Shown: positions 1 through 8,765, numbered from the stretch's first letter. The stretch is 64,000 nt of DNA from Hydrogenophaga palleronii_A (GCF_031457455.1 NZ_JAVDWU010000010.1:201313-265312), one strand, 5' to 3'. Numbers and translations: made by a program. Notes: generated by a model from the sequence alone, not told the origin.

Positions 1-730
1 TCCAGGTGCGGAAATCCTTGGCGGTGAAGTCGTGCCCGCTGACCCGACGAAGGTAGGTGTTCACATGGGTGGAACGCACGGCGTGGCGCTGGCCGGTTTC
101 ATCGATGTACTGGAACAGGTGTTGCCCCGGCAGTTCCTGGCAACGCCGCACGATGCGAGCGGCCTGCGGGTCTTTTAGCCGCGCCTTCTGCTCAATGCCG
201 CTCTTGCCCCGGAACGCGATCAGTAACTCGCCCGCCCTCGCATGCACGTGCCGGTTGCGCAAGGTGGTCAGGCCGAACGAACCGTTGTCGGCCATGTAGG
301 CCTCGTTGCCCACGCGCATGGCAGTGCGGTCCAGCAGGCGCACGATGGTGGCCACCACGGTGTCCATGCCCAGCTCGCCGCCGCGCAGGTGTCGCGCCAC
401 CGCCCGCCGGATGCGCGACAGGGCTTTGCCGAAGTCGTGCATGCGATCGAACTTGTGCTGGTCCTGTTGCGCCTGCCACGCCGGGTGGTAGCGGTACTGT
501 TTGCGCCCGCGCGCGTCCCGGCCGGTGGCTTGCAGGTGGCCGTGCGCGTTTGGGCAGATCCAGACGTCGGTGTAGGCCGGCGGTATGGCCAGTTGGCGTA
601 TGCGCTGCAGCGCGTTCGCGTCGCGCACCGGGGCTCCTGAGGGGGTCACATACGAAAAACCACGTCCACGCCGCACACGGCGCCAGCCGCGCTGGTCGGC
701 ATGGACATAGACGAGCTTCGGCGTTTTCAA
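1..730 (-). CDS. DNA topoisomerase IB (partial, C-terminus beyond window)
   Basis: Type IB topoisomerase, which relaxes supercoils through a transient 3'-phosphotyrosine. The reverse strand reads through GFSYVTPSGAPVRDANALQR, then CPNAHGHLQATGRDARGRKQ, and reaches VSGHDFTAKDFRTW at the window edge. The KDFRTW arginine corresponds to a conserved active-site arginine of the family. The later catalytic His and Tyr lie outside the window, so integrity cannot be judged. No ATG is in frame at the 5' end; the best start is TTG at 730, 20 bp after the stop of the DUF421 gene, which suggests one transcript. The identity is clear; the start is approximate. Confidence 0.9.
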   Translation of the reverse strand, partial: MKTPKLVYVHADQRGWRRVRRGRGFSYVTPSGAPVRDANALQRIRQLAIPPAYTDVWICPNAHGHLQATGRDARGRKQYRYHPAWQAQQDQHKFDRMHDFGKALSRIRRAVARHLRGGELGMDTVVATIVRLLDRTAMRVGNEAYMADNGSFGLTTLRNRHVHARAGELLIAFRGKSGIEQKARLKDPQAARIVRRCQELPGQHLFQYIDETGQRHAVRSTHVNTYLRRVSGHDFTAKDFRTW

Positions 731-749
731 GGCAGGGCAGCGGAGCAGC

Positions 750-1241
750 TCACAAAGCGAGCTTCTTCTCTGGCGGTGGATGGCCCGGTTTGTCCGAAGG
801 CGGGTCATGTGCAATCACCGCGATGCTGCCGTCGGGTTCCAGGATGGCCCATTTCACTTCCGAGAGCACCTCCATGCCCGCCTTGTGCATTTCGCTGAAG
901 ACTTCCGCAGGCGTCACCCGGGTGTGGTTCATAGCGGCTTCAATGAACCGGCCGTTGTGCACCAGCACGGTCGGCCTGCCCGAGACCAGGGTTTCAAAAA
1001 CCTCAAACCGCTGCGCCAGCATCGACGTGACAAAAACCAGCACAAACAGGGTGGCCGCTGCGGTGAGCGCGGTGGTCAGGGAATAGTCGCTGCCCACGGC
1101 GGCCTGTGCCACGATCTCGGGAATCATCAGCAGGGACACCAGTTCGAGCGGCGACAGCTGACCGAACTCGCGCTTGCCGAGGACCCGCAGCCCCACCAGC
1201 ACAAACAGATAGATGACAGCGATGCGAAGCACGGTGTCCAT
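750..1241 (-). CDS. DUF421/YetF-type membrane protein
   Basis: A 163-residue protein with three N-terminal hydrophobic helices (about residues 4-75), including the family signature RVLGKREFGQLSPLELVSLL, followed by a small cytosolic domain with GRPTVLVHNG near residues 82-91. Proteins of this YetF/YcaP class are inner-membrane proteins of poorly defined function. The start is ATG 1241, 16 bp after the stop of the preceding gene. The longer upstream reading in this frame only overlaps that gene. The C-terminal tail is charged and proline-rich. It lies in a three-gene leftward run with the upstream exported protein and topoisomerase IB. Confidence 0.85.
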   Translation of the reverse strand: MDTVLRIAVIYLFVLVGLRVLGKREFGQLSPLELVSLLMIPEIVAQAAVGSDYSLTTALTAAATLFVLVFVTSMLAQRFEVFETLVSGRPTVLVHNGRFIEAAMNHTRVTPAEVFSEMHKAGMEVLSEVKWAILEPDGSIAVIAHDPPSDKPGHPPPEKKLAL

Positions 1242-1257
1242 GTGCCAGCCTTCGCCT

Positions 1258-1794
1258 TCAGGGCAGCACCCAGGTGGAGATGTCCAGCCCCACCAGCACG
1301 ATGCGTTCAGCATCCGCCACTTGCACGGTGCCGCCGAACCCGCCCCAGCTCCCGGCCTCCAGTCGCATCCGCACCGTGGTTCGTTCGCCTGCACGCAGTG
1401 GGGGCAGCGCCACCTCGACATGGCCGGACGCGTCGGACTGCGCCGATGGCAGCATGTCCACCCGCGCGAAGCGGCCGAGGTAGGTCTCGTCGATGCCGAT
1501 CCTGAGGCCTTCAAGCACCTGTGTGCCTGCGTTGTGCACACCCACCACCAGCTCGGTCTGCCCCCGGTGTCGAACCGTCCGAGGGTGTTCGACCGACAGC
1601 TCAACCCGGCCGGGACCGGTCTCGCTGGTGGCCGTGGCACGTGCCGTGGAAGGCCCCAACTGATCGAAGAGCGCCAGGACGGGCAACAAAGCCAGAACCG
1701 GAACACCAATGGCTTCCAGCCACCCCACACGCACCGCGCGCCGGAAAACAGGGGGGCCATCGGGCTCCGGGGAGCGAGAGGGACGACTGCTCAT
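1258..1794 (-). CDS. hypothetical membrane-anchored Ig-like/CARDB-like protein
   Basis: 178 residues. An arginine-rich cytosolic N-terminus is followed by one hydrophobic segment (about residues 28-43, EAIGVPVLALLPVLALFDQL), which probably anchors the protein. The remainder is a beta-rich region with alternating valines (ELSVEHPRTVRHRGQTELVV, then EVALPPLRAGERTTVRMRLE), typical of a CARDB or Ig-like fold that extends into the periplasm. No catalytic motif is visible. It is the first gene of the leftward run with DUF421 and topoisomerase IB. The fold assignment is inferred from sequence pattern only. Confidence 0.6.
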   Translation of the reverse strand: MSSRPSRSPEPDGPPVFRRAVRVGWLEAIGVPVLALLPVLALFDQLGPSTARATATSETGPGRVELSVEHPRTVRHRGQTELVVGVHNAGTQVLEGLRIGIDETYLGRFARVDMLPSAQSDASGHVEVALPPLRAGERTTVRMRLEAGSWGGFGGTVQVADAERIVLVGLDISTWVLP

Positions 1795-2439
1795 ACGCGA
1801 GGGCCGGTGGCAGGGCGAGGCAAGGGGACAAGACGGCGCAGACAGGGTGCTTCACTCAACATGCGGACCTCCTGGCGCGTCACCAGACGCAGGCCCGAGA
1901 GGGGCAATCTGCATGCCAGGAGGTGGCGAAAGCCGGGAAAACCGAATGCCGACCGGCGGTTGTGCTCGAGAACGGGCCTTCGTCAGTGGCAAACCGTCGG
2001 AAATTCGGGCGGCAAAGTTTGCACCATGCCTGCCCGCTGCCTGCAGTCCGTTGATGGGTCGCTCTGAGCACGGCGCATGGATGCTGGCACGTTTTTCGCA
2101 TCGGTGTTACATTAGCTGGTTCGCCTTGAGCGACTGGCCGCGTCGGGCCTTGCTGGCCTGATGCATGAACCCCGGCAGAGGGTTTGCCAGTCAAGCCCCT
2201 CCATGGCGAGCCATGCCAGCCCCGTGCCCTTGCAAGCCCGGCGCCGTGGCAATACCTCCCTCCTGTTGCCGATGCCCCTGCCGAGGCTCGAGCGCTGGTT
2301 CTGGCGGGGTGTGTCAACACCCTGTCAAATCCAGATGATTCAGTAGGGCACCCCGGCGCCAGGGGCTGCCAATGTGTTTTTTGTGGGCGTATGCGGTTTT
2401 GTGGCGGTTGCTGCGAACCCAGCCCTTCAGTGCTTTTTG
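1795..2439. other. intergenic region without a convincing gene
   Basis: About 645 bp between the divergent leftward DUF421 run and the rightward infA pair. Open frames exist on both strands, but their translations are low-complexity and Arg/Pro/Gly-rich, without starts, motifs or codon bias of real genes. Promoters for both flanking transcripts must lie here. The part next to 2,370-2,440 is T-rich and may be the leader of the infA transcript. No hairpin of note was recognised. Confidence 0.5.
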
Positions 2440-2706
2440 ATGATTCATACGACAACGATTACAACGACGAGACTCTCGCCACTCACCCTGGGCAAGTACC
2501 GCATCGCGGCCTGCCCCCGTCTACTGCCGGGCGGATTGTTTGCCGCACAGGTGTCCATCGCCAGCGGCAGCGGCAGCGCATCCACTGCCCGCCTCATGCG
2601 CTTTGACAGCGCATTTCCCACACACGACGCGGCGGCCGACTACGCCATTGCGCAAGGCATTGACTGGGTGCACGACACCGCACGACAGTCGGTGCGACCG
2701 AACTGA
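2440..2706 (+). CDS. small hypothetical protein upstream of infA
   Basis: 88 residues from ATG 2440, beginning MIHTTTITTTRLSPLTLGKY and containing the motif-like C-terminus THDAAADYAIAQGIDWV. It ends 27 bp before infA and reads in the same direction, so the two are probably cotranscribed. The opening run of Thr codons resembles a translated leader, but the second half looks like a normal folded domain. No function is recognised. An in-frame GTG at 2374 would extend it by 22 hydrophobic residues; the ATG is preferred because those residues look unlike the rest. Confidence 0.5.
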   Translation: MIHTTTITTTRLSPLTLGKYRIAACPRLLPGGLFAAQVSIASGSGSASTARLMRFDSAFPTHDAAADYAIAQGIDWVHDTARQSVRPN

Positions 2707-2733
2707 CCGATACTTCAGGAAAAGGAAATCACC

Positions 2734-2988
2734 ATGGCCAAAGAAGAACTGATTGACATGATGGGCATCGTCAACGAAGTGCTGCCAGACACGCGGTTTC
2801 GCGTGACGCTGGACAATGGGCACCAGTTGATCGCCTATTCGGCTGGCAAGATGAAGAAGAACCACATCCGCATCCTGGCGGGTGACCGGGTTTCTCTGGA
2901 ACTCTCGCCCTACGACCTCACCAAGGGACGCATCAACTTCCGCCACATCGAAGGCCGCGGCCCGATGGTGCCGCGCAAGCCGCGTTGA
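2734..2988 (+). CDS. infA: translation initiation factor IF-1 (accessory copy)
   Basis: 84 residues with the complete S1/OB fold of IF-1: MAKEELIDMMGIVNEVLPDT, then the conserved KMKKNHIRILAGDRVSLELS and the SPYDLTKGRI signature. Binds the 30S A site during initiation. It is longer than the canonical 72-residue IF-1 because of the tail HIEGRGPMVPRKPR. The locus is not the spc ribosomal operon, where the main infA normally lies, so this is probably the second IF-1 that many beta-proteobacteria carry. AGGAAA lies about 8 bp before the start. Confidence 0.95.
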   Translation: MAKEELIDMMGIVNEVLPDTRFRVTLDNGHQLIAYSAGKMKKNHIRILAGDRVSLELSPYDLTKGRINFRHIEGRGPMVPRKPR

Positions 2989-3042
2989 ACCTGGACGGTT
3001 GAGCAGGCCCGGGCGCTCGCCCGGCCACGCTCCCCGGGGGCC

Positions 3043-3846
3043 TCACATACCCATGCCCCCATCCACCGGCAAGCCCACGCCGGTGATGAACCTGGCCGCG
3101 TCCGAACACAGGAAGGCCACGGCATCGGCCATTTCTTCCGCCGTGCCCAGGCGCCCCAGCGGCGTCTGATCGACGATGGCTGCCACCGCTGCCTCGGGTG
3201 AGGCAAACAGGCCGGCCGCCACCACGTCGCTGGCGAGCTTCATGCCCATGTCGGTGGGCACCAGGCCCGGATAGATGGCGTTCACCCGCACCCCATAGCC
3301 CAGCTTGCCCGACTCCATGGCCGCCACGCGCGTAAGGCGGTCCACCGCCGATTTGGTGGCCGAGTAACCGGCAATCGCGGGAAACGCGATGGTGGCCGCT
3401 ACGGAGGCGATGTTCACCACCACGCCCCCTTTACCGGCTTCGCCCCCCGGGCGCATCACACGAAACGCATGCTTGAGGCCCAGGGCGGTGCCCACGATGT
3501 TCACGTCCAGCATGCGGTGCAAGGCGTCGGTGTCCAGGTCGACCAGCAAGGCGGTTTCTTCGATGCCGGCGTTGTTGATCAGGATGTCAAACCCCCCGAA
3601 CTCGCCCAGCATGGCGTCAGCGGCCACGAGCCACTGGGCCTCATCGGTCACGTCCAGCTCGATGAACGCCACTTTGCCCCCGACCGCCCCGAGTTCGCGC
3701 GCGATCTGCCGGCCTTCATCCACCCGCACATCGCCGATCATCACCGAGGCCCCCGCCTGCACCAGGCCCTGAGCCATGGCCGCGCCCAGGCCGCGAGCGC
3801 CGCCCGTGACCAATGCCGTTCGTCCCTTGAGGTTGAATGCCGACAT
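3043..3846 (-). CDS. short-chain dehydrogenase/reductase (SDR)
   Basis: 267 residues, classical SDR length. The NAD(P)-binding motif TGGARGLG is at residues 14-21, an acidic D (IGDVRVDEG) after strand 2 favours NAD, NNAG is in INNAGIEET, and the catalytic YSATK is followed by the C-terminal IYPGLVPTDMG segment. It oxidises or reduces an alcohol/ketone of unknown identity. The closest general pattern is 3-alpha/20-beta-hydroxysteroid dehydrogenase-like enzymes. It is monocistronic and leftward, with an AGGAGC-type ribosome-binding site just upstream of the ATG. Confidence 0.88.
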   Translation of the reverse strand: MSAFNLKGRTALVTGGARGLGAAMAQGLVQAGASVMIGDVRVDEGRQIARELGAVGGKVAFIELDVTDEAQWLVAADAMLGEFGGFDILINNAGIEETALLVDLDTDALHRMLDVNIVGTALGLKHAFRVMRPGGEAGKGGVVVNIASVAATIAFPAIAGYSATKSAVDRLTRVAAMESGKLGYGVRVNAIYPGLVPTDMGMKLASDVVAAGLFASPEAAVAAIVDQTPLGRLGTAEEMADAVAFLCSDAARFITGVGLPVDGGMGM

Positions 3847-4005
3847 GAGTTGCTCCTGTGTGGTGTGGTGTGTGTCGCACCTGAAGTACGCCTCAAATCC
3901 ACGACTTTATCCATCGGGAAATCCTTTAGCGTACAGAGCCTGTCGGATTTGACACCGCCGCGCGTCGGCTGGACGACGCCCTTGCTCGCAGCGGCGAAGG
4001 GTTGC

Positions 4006-5040
4006 TCAGCCAAACAAAAGCTTCAGATCGGCCGAACTGCGTTCACCCACGTCGGAAAAATGTTCCAGCAGCCAGCGCTGTCCGTGTTCCCGACCAAGGG
4101 TGAACAGCATCTCGAAAAAGCGCTGCCCTGCCGCCGCCTTGGTCTCAGACCCCAGTTCGCGCATCACATCGCCAGGCTCGATGGCGTGGAACCTGGCTTG
4201 CGCCAGGCGGCTTTCCAGCGCTCCCCGGCGCCACCGGGGGGTATCCATGGCCCGCGATCGCAGTTGGGCAATCAGGCGCATCTCGCGCAAAAACGTGGCG
4301 TTGAAGGCCAGTTCCATGGTGCGCTGGTCGATGTCCTTTGCCGATTTTGGTGTTTCGCCCCACGTCAGCGGCGTCAGCAACACCATCAGCGTGTCACGCG
4401 CCTGGCAGTCGAGCAGCAGCGGATAGACGGCGGGGTTGGCCGCGTAGCCGCCGTCCCAATGCGGCTGGCCGTCGATCAGCACGCTGCGGTGCAGGCGTGG
4501 CAGGCAGGCCGAGGCCAGCAGCGCGTCCAGGCCGATTTCCGGGTTCTGGAACAGGCGCAGCTGGCCGGAGTTGGCTTCGGTGGCCGCGATGAACAGCTTC
4601 ACCGGCGATCGGGTGCGCAGCTGATCAAAATCGATCTGGGCCTTGAGCACATCGCGCAGCGGGTTGTGGTCGAAGGGGTTGAGCTGTTCCGGGGACAGGT
4701 AGTGCGTCCACTGCAGCATTAGCCGCATGGCGGGCGCGAGCCGAAAGCCCAGGCCGTCTGCCGTGGGCACGGCGCCTTCGAAGGGCAGGCTGTTGGCCAC
4801 GGCGGTCCAGAAGCTGCGCAGGGCCTCCCTCGCCCCTTCATTGCCGCCGCTCATCAATCCCTGGGCCATCACCACCGCGTTCATCGCCCCGGCGCTGGTG
4901 CCGCTCACCCCATCAAATCGAAGTCGCCCGTCCTCCAGCAAGGCGTCGAGCACGCCCCAGGTGAGCGCGCCATGGGCGCCGCCGCCTTGCAGGGCCAGGT
5001 TCAGCGTGGGTGGGGTGTCCGTTTGCCAGGGCAGTCGCAT
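4006..5040 (-). CDS. patatin-like phospholipase
   Basis: 344 residues. Oxyanion-hole motif GGGAHG at residues 19-24, nucleophile elbow GTSAG at 47-51 (Ser49) and the catalytic Asp in WDGGYAANP complete the patatin Ser-Asp dyad. Such enzymes release fatty acids from lipids or act on storage polyesters. No signal peptide is seen, so it is cytosolic or peripheral. It stands alone on the minus strand. The substrate cannot be told from sequence. Confidence 0.9.
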   Translation of the reverse strand: MRLPWQTDTPPTLNLALQGGGAHGALTWGVLDALLEDGRLRFDGVSGTSAGAMNAVVMAQGLMSGGNEGAREALRSFWTAVANSLPFEGAVPTADGLGFRLAPAMRLMLQWTHYLSPEQLNPFDHNPLRDVLKAQIDFDQLRTRSPVKLFIAATEANSGQLRLFQNPEIGLDALLASACLPRLHRSVLIDGQPHWDGGYAANPAVYPLLLDCQARDTLMVLLTPLTWGETPKSAKDIDQRTMELAFNATFLREMRLIAQLRSRAMDTPRWRRGALESRLAQARFHAIEPGDVMRELGSETKAAAGQRFFEMLFTLGREHGQRWLLEHFSDVGERSSADLKLLFG

Positions 5041-5148
5041 GTCGGTTGTTCAAAACGATGGAACTGGCCATGGTCGCATGCTTGACGGCGGTCAATGTGA
5101 GGAACGGTACACCAGGCGCCCAAGGCGACGCGCAGGCTCCCAGCGGCA

Positions 5149-6246
5149 TCACTCTCTCCTGCGCGCGCGCACCGCCTTGGCAAGCTCTATCAGCACCGGC
5201 ACCGTCTGATCAAAGCCGATGCAGGCGTCGGTCACGCTCACACCCTCCAGGAGCGCCTGACCGGGCACGATGTCCTGCCGCCCTTCGTGCAGATGGCTCT
5301 CGATCATCAGCCCAGTGATGCGGTGGTCGCCGGCGGCGATCTGCCGCGCCACGTCGGTCGCTACCTCGATCTGCCTGCGGTGCTGCTTGCTGCTGTTGGC
5401 GTGCGACACGTCGATCATCACTTGCTCGCGCAGGCCGGCGGCCTTGAGCACGGCGCAGGTGGCGTTCACATCGTCTGCACTGTAGTTCGGTGCTTTGCCG
5501 CCGCGCAGGATGACGTGGCAATCGGCGTTGCCGCGTGTCTCAAAGATGGCGGCCTGCCCCATCTTGGTCATGCCCATGAAGGCATGGGGGGCCTGCGCGG
5601 CCAGAATCGCATCGCTGGCCACCTTGACGCCGCCGTCGGTGCCGTTCTTGAAGCCCACCGGGCAGCTCAGGCCGCTGGCGAGCTGGCGGTGGCTTTGGCT
5701 CTCGGTGGTGCGCGCGCCGATGGCGCCCCAGCTCACCAGGTCGCTGATGAACTGCGGGCTCAACAGATCCAGGAATTCGGTGCCCACGGGCAGGCCCAGC
5801 GCCAGCACATCGAGCAGCAACTGGCGAGCCATTTCCAGGCCCTCGTTGATGGCGAAACTGCCGTCCAGGTGCGGGTCGTTGATGTAGCCCTTCCAGCCCA
5901 CCGTGGTGCGTGGCTTTTCAAAGTACACGCGCATGACGATCAGCAGCTCGCCAGCGAGCGCGTCGGCCTGTGTCTTGAGCAGGCGCGCGTAGGCCATGGC
6001 CTGGTCGTGGTCGTGGATGGAGCAAGGCCCCACCACCACGATCAGGCGGTCGTCGCGCCCGTGCAGCACCTGCGAGATGGCCTTGCGGCTGCTTTCCACC
6101 AGTGCCTGCGCCTCGTCTGGCGCGGGCAGCCACTCCTGCAGCAGCGCGGGCGTGATCAGGGGGCGCACCGCGCCGATGCGCAGGTCATCGATGCGGGTGG
6201 TGTCGTGTGTGGACAGGGCGGTGGTGGGATGGACGTGCTGGGTCAT
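5149..6246 (-). CDS. aroG: 3-deoxy-7-phosphoheptulonate synthase (class I DAHP synthase)
   Basis: 365 residues, full length for the AroG/AroF/AroH family. Condenses phosphoenolpyruvate and erythrose 4-phosphate in the first step of the shikimate pathway. Diagnostic segments include VVVGPCSIHD (metal-binding Cys), RVYFEKPRTTVGWKG, GARTTESQSHRQLASGL, GFKNGTDGG, LRGGKAPNY and the metal-binding DVSHANSSKQ. Which aromatic amino acid inhibits it cannot be decided by eye; the symbol is a family-level assignment. Confidence 0.93.
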   Translation of the reverse strand: MTQHVHPTTALSTHDTTRIDDLRIGAVRPLITPALLQEWLPAPDEAQALVESSRKAISQVLHGRDDRLIVVVGPCSIHDHDQAMAYARLLKTQADALAGELLIVMRVYFEKPRTTVGWKGYINDPHLDGSFAINEGLEMARQLLLDVLALGLPVGTEFLDLLSPQFISDLVSWGAIGARTTESQSHRQLASGLSCPVGFKNGTDGGVKVASDAILAAQAPHAFMGMTKMGQAAIFETRGNADCHVILRGGKAPNYSADDVNATCAVLKAAGLREQVMIDVSHANSSKQHRRQIEVATDVARQIAAGDHRITGLMIESHLHEGRQDIVPGQALLEGVSVTDACIGFDQTVPVLIELAKAVRARRRE

Positions 6247-6377
6247 GGTGCCGCGATTGTCGCAGTCGAATGTTTCAGGACTTCACTCCCTTGCCCCTCT
6301 GGGGCGAGGGTTAGGGCGAAGGGCAGGCGCTTGCAGAAGCACCGGTCGACGAACGCTGCACGGGTCAGGCAGGCCGC

Positions 6378-7280
6378 TCAATCGAACACACCAGGCTGCT
6401 CCCGCAGATAGCGGTGCAGCGCGTCAATCGCCAGGCGCACCTTGGCAGGCTGGGCATCGCGCTGCGGTGTCACGGCCCAGATGTCGAGTGTGGGTGATTG
6501 CCATTCGGGCAGCAGGCGCACCAGCCGGCCGGCGGCCACGTCGTCGTGCGCGTCGATGCTGCCCAGCATGGCCACACCCAGTCCACCCACACACATCTGC
6601 TGGATCGAGAGCTGGTTGTTACTGGAAATGCGCGGCTCCAGCCGCATGGCGCGCTGTTCGCCATGGGGGCCGCGCATGTCCAGTCGAAGGGCACCACTGT
6701 CGTTGGCAAAGCCCAGCCATTGCAGCGAAGGCAGGGTGTCGATCAACACCGGCGCACCGTGCCGTTCCAGCCAGCCGGGCGCGGCGCACAACCACCACTG
6801 CAAAGAACCCAGCCGGCGCGCCGCCCAGTTGGAGTCGGCCAGCGAGCCGAAGCGGATCGCCAGGTCCACCCGGGCGTTGATCAGGTCGATGCTGGCGTCG
6901 TCCACCAGCACGCGCAGCCGCAAGGCGGGGTGGCGCGCCAGCAAGTCACCCAGGGCGGGCTCCACATGGCGCGCAAAACCCACCGTGGTGGACATGCGCA
7001 ACACGCCGCTGGGCGCATCCCGGGTCGCCACCAGTTCGGCGCGGGCCTGTGCGGCGGCTTGCACCATGGCCGCACAGTGCAGGTGCACACGTTCGCCCGC
7101 CTCGGTCAGCGCGAGTTTGCGGGTGGAGCGGTGCAGCAGGGTCACGCCGCCTTCGCGCTCCAGCTGCCGCACCTGCTGGCTCACCGCCGAAGGGCTCATG
7201 CCCAGCGCACGGGCGGCGCCGCTCATGGAGCGGTGCTGCACCACGGTGGCAAACACCGCCATGCGTTTGAGATCGTCCAT
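6378..7280 (-). CDS. LysR-family transcriptional regulator
   Basis: 300 residues from ATG 7280 (MDDLKRMAVFATVV). Winged HTH at about residues 1-60 with the pattern RSMSGAARALGMSPSAVSQQ, then a LysR substrate-binding domain. The extension to 7319 is not needed: the internal ATG gives the canonical LysR N-terminus. It is divergent from the NAD(P)-binding gene at 7384 across about 100 bp, the usual arrangement for a LysR regulator and its target. Confidence 0.9.
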   Translation of the reverse strand: MDDLKRMAVFATVVQHRSMSGAARALGMSPSAVSQQVRQLEREGGVTLLHRSTRKLALTEAGERVHLHCAAMVQAAAQARAELVATRDAPSGVLRMSTTVGFARHVEPALGDLLARHPALRLRVLVDDASIDLINARVDLAIRFGSLADSNWAARRLGSLQWWLCAAPGWLERHGAPVLIDTLPSLQWLGFANDSGALRLDMRGPHGEQRAMRLEPRISSNNQLSIQQMCVGGLGVAMLGSIDAHDDVAAGRLVRLLPEWQSPTLDIWAVTPQRDAQPAKVRLAIDALHRYLREQPGVFD

Positions 7281-7383
7281 TGTGAAGTACAGCTTAAAAG
7301 AAAACGCCAATTTGGCCATCTACCGGGCCTATTTGCAAGCCCATACCATTCAACCTATCGTCAACACCCACACAGGAAACACC

Positions 7384-8025
7384 ATGAAAGTCACCCTTAT
7401 CGGCGCCACCGGCTTTGTCGGATCGGCCGTGCTCGCCGAACTGCTGCAACGCAACCACCAGGTCACCGTGCTGGCGCGCGACCCCGCCAAGATCGCGCCA
7501 CAGGCCGGCCTTACCGTCGTGAAAGGCGATGCACAGGACGCCGCCCAGGTGCAAGCCGCCGTGGCAGGCCAGGATGCGGTCGTCAGCGCCTACAACCCGG
7601 GCTGGGGCAACCCCGAGATCTACAGCGAGTTCCTCAAAGGCACACGTGCCATCCACGCCGGCGTGAGCCAGTCGGGCGTGCGCCGCTTGCTGGTGGTGGG
7701 CGGGGCGGGCAGCTTGTTCGTGGCACCTGGCGTTCAACTGGTGGACACGCCGCAGTTTCCCGAGGAATGGAAGGCGGGTGCCCTGGCCGCCCGCGACGCG
7801 CTGAACTTCATTCGCGAAGAAAGCGCGCTGGACTGGACCTTCCTGTCGCCGCCCATCATGCTGCAGCCCGGCGAGCGCACCGGCCAGTACCGCCTGGGCA
7901 CGGAGGCACCACTGATGAATGGCGACGCCCCGGGGCAGATTTCGGTGGCCGATCTGGCCGTGGCCATCGTGGACGAGCTGGAAACCCCGCAACACGTGAA
8001 GCAGCGCTTCACCGTGGCGAACTAA
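7384..8025 (+). CDS. NAD(P)-binding epimerase/reductase-like protein
   Basis: 213 residues. The N-terminal Rossmann motif GATGFVGSAV (residues 7-16) and ARDPAKIAPQ resemble atypical SDRs of the NmrA/BVR-B and YwnB type. The catalytic YxxxK of classical SDRs is not evident. It is preceded by ACACAGGAAACACC, a good ribosome-binding site. Divergently transcribed from the LysR regulator, which probably controls it. The substrate is unknown. Confidence 0.85.
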   Translation: MKVTLIGATGFVGSAVLAELLQRNHQVTVLARDPAKIAPQAGLTVVKGDAQDAAQVQAAVAGQDAVVSAYNPGWGNPEIYSEFLKGTRAIHAGVSQSGVRRLLVVGGAGSLFVAPGVQLVDTPQFPEEWKAGALAARDALNFIREESALDWTFLSPPIMLQPGERTGQYRLGTEAPLMNGDAPGQISVADLAVAIVDELETPQHVKQRFTVAN

Positions 8026-8026
8026 A

Positions 8027-8112
8027 ACACCCCCGCGTCGCTACGCGCCACCCCCTCAAAGGGGGCGATACCTGTGGCCCGGCGAAGCCGGTTCCACGGT
8101 ATCTCTGGAATG
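8027..8112. repeat. dispersed palindromic repeat, copy A
   Basis: GC-rich repeat built from two imperfect hairpins: a C-tract/G-tract arm (CCCCCTCAAAGGGGG) and an arm around GGCCCGGCGAAGCCGGTTCC. It lies between convergent genes and runs into the 3' end of the exonuclease gene. The same two arms recur at 24.4, 24.7, 29.6, 51.6 and 55.5 kb. Confidence 0.75.
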
Positions 8113-8757
8113 GGGCACTGCGCTCTGACTTGATGGAGAACCGTTGTGAACCAGGGCGCCCGGTCCGAGCAGTTTGGACAGGGCTTTCTTGGCGCAGCGC
8201 TGCAGCTTCATCAGGAAGCCGTGATCTGGGTCGGCCACACCGTGTCTTGCGCGAAGGTCGTGCTGGATGCGTGCGAGCAACTCCGTCGCCATCTCTGCGT
8301 CGGCCAGCGCCCGGTGTGCTCGGCCCGTGCGTGGCAGCTGGAACCAGTCCACCAGCGTGCCCAGCTTGTGGCTGGGCACCTCCGGGTACAGCCGGCGTGA
8401 GAGCAGCACGGTGCAGGCAAACGGGTGTGGCGCCGGCACGCCGGCGCGCGCCAGTTCGGCGCGCCAGTAGCGCTGATCGAAGCCGGCGTTGTGCGCCACC
8501 AGGGGCGTGTCGCCCACGAAGCGCGCGGCGTCTGCCATCACCGCCTCGGCAGGCGGGGCCTCGGCGATCATGGCGTTGGTGATGCCGGTGAGTTGGGTGA
8601 TGAAGGCCGGGATGCGCACGCCCGCGTTCATCAGGCTCTGAAAACGGTCCACCACCCGCCCGCCCTCGGTGAGCACGATCGCCACCTCCGTGGCGCGATC
8701 GCCCATGCTGGGCGAGATGCCGGTGGTTTCGAAGTCGATGACGGCAATGCGGGTCAT
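8056..8757 (-). CDS. DnaQ-like 3'-5' exonuclease
   Basis: DEDDh exonuclease fold: VIDFETTGISP (motif I), LVAHNAGFDQRY (motif II) and HRALADAEMATELL (motif III, with the catalytic His) are present in order. Related to the epsilon proofreading subunit and to RNase T. About 233 residues from the ATG of MTRIAVIDF at 8757; an ATG four codons upstream (8769) overlaps the phnA stop as ATGA and may be the real start. The last ~25 residues (from about PSSQSAVPHS) are translated from palindromic repeat copy A, so the native C-terminus was probably replaced or extended by the repeat. Confidence 0.85.
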   Translation of the reverse strand: MTRIAVIDFETTGISPSMGDRATEVAIVLTEGGRVVDRFQSLMNAGVRIPAFITQLTGITNAMIAEAPPAEAVMADAARFVGDTPLVAHNAGFDQRYWRAELARAGVPAPHPFACTVLLSRRLYPEVPSHKLGTLVDWFQLPRTGRAHRALADAEMATELLARIQHDLRARHGVADPDHGFLMKLQRCAKKALSKLLGPGALVHNGSPSSQSAVPHSRDTVEPASPGHRYRPL

Positions 8758-8765
8758 GGCCGGGT

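Noticed and set aside
1880..2455. 191-codon minus-strand frame in the region before infA
   Set aside because: Low-complexity translation without motifs, in a stretch that must hold promoters of two divergent units.
6285..6340. Possible further repeat copy (CCCTTGCCCCTCTGGGGCGA)
   Set aside because: Has a short C/G hairpin only and lacks the second arm that defines the repeat family.
6498..8582. 694-codon plus-strand frame
   Set aside because: Runs antisense to LysR and exonuclease and out of frame with the NAD(P)-binding gene; composition is Arg/His/Gly-rich.
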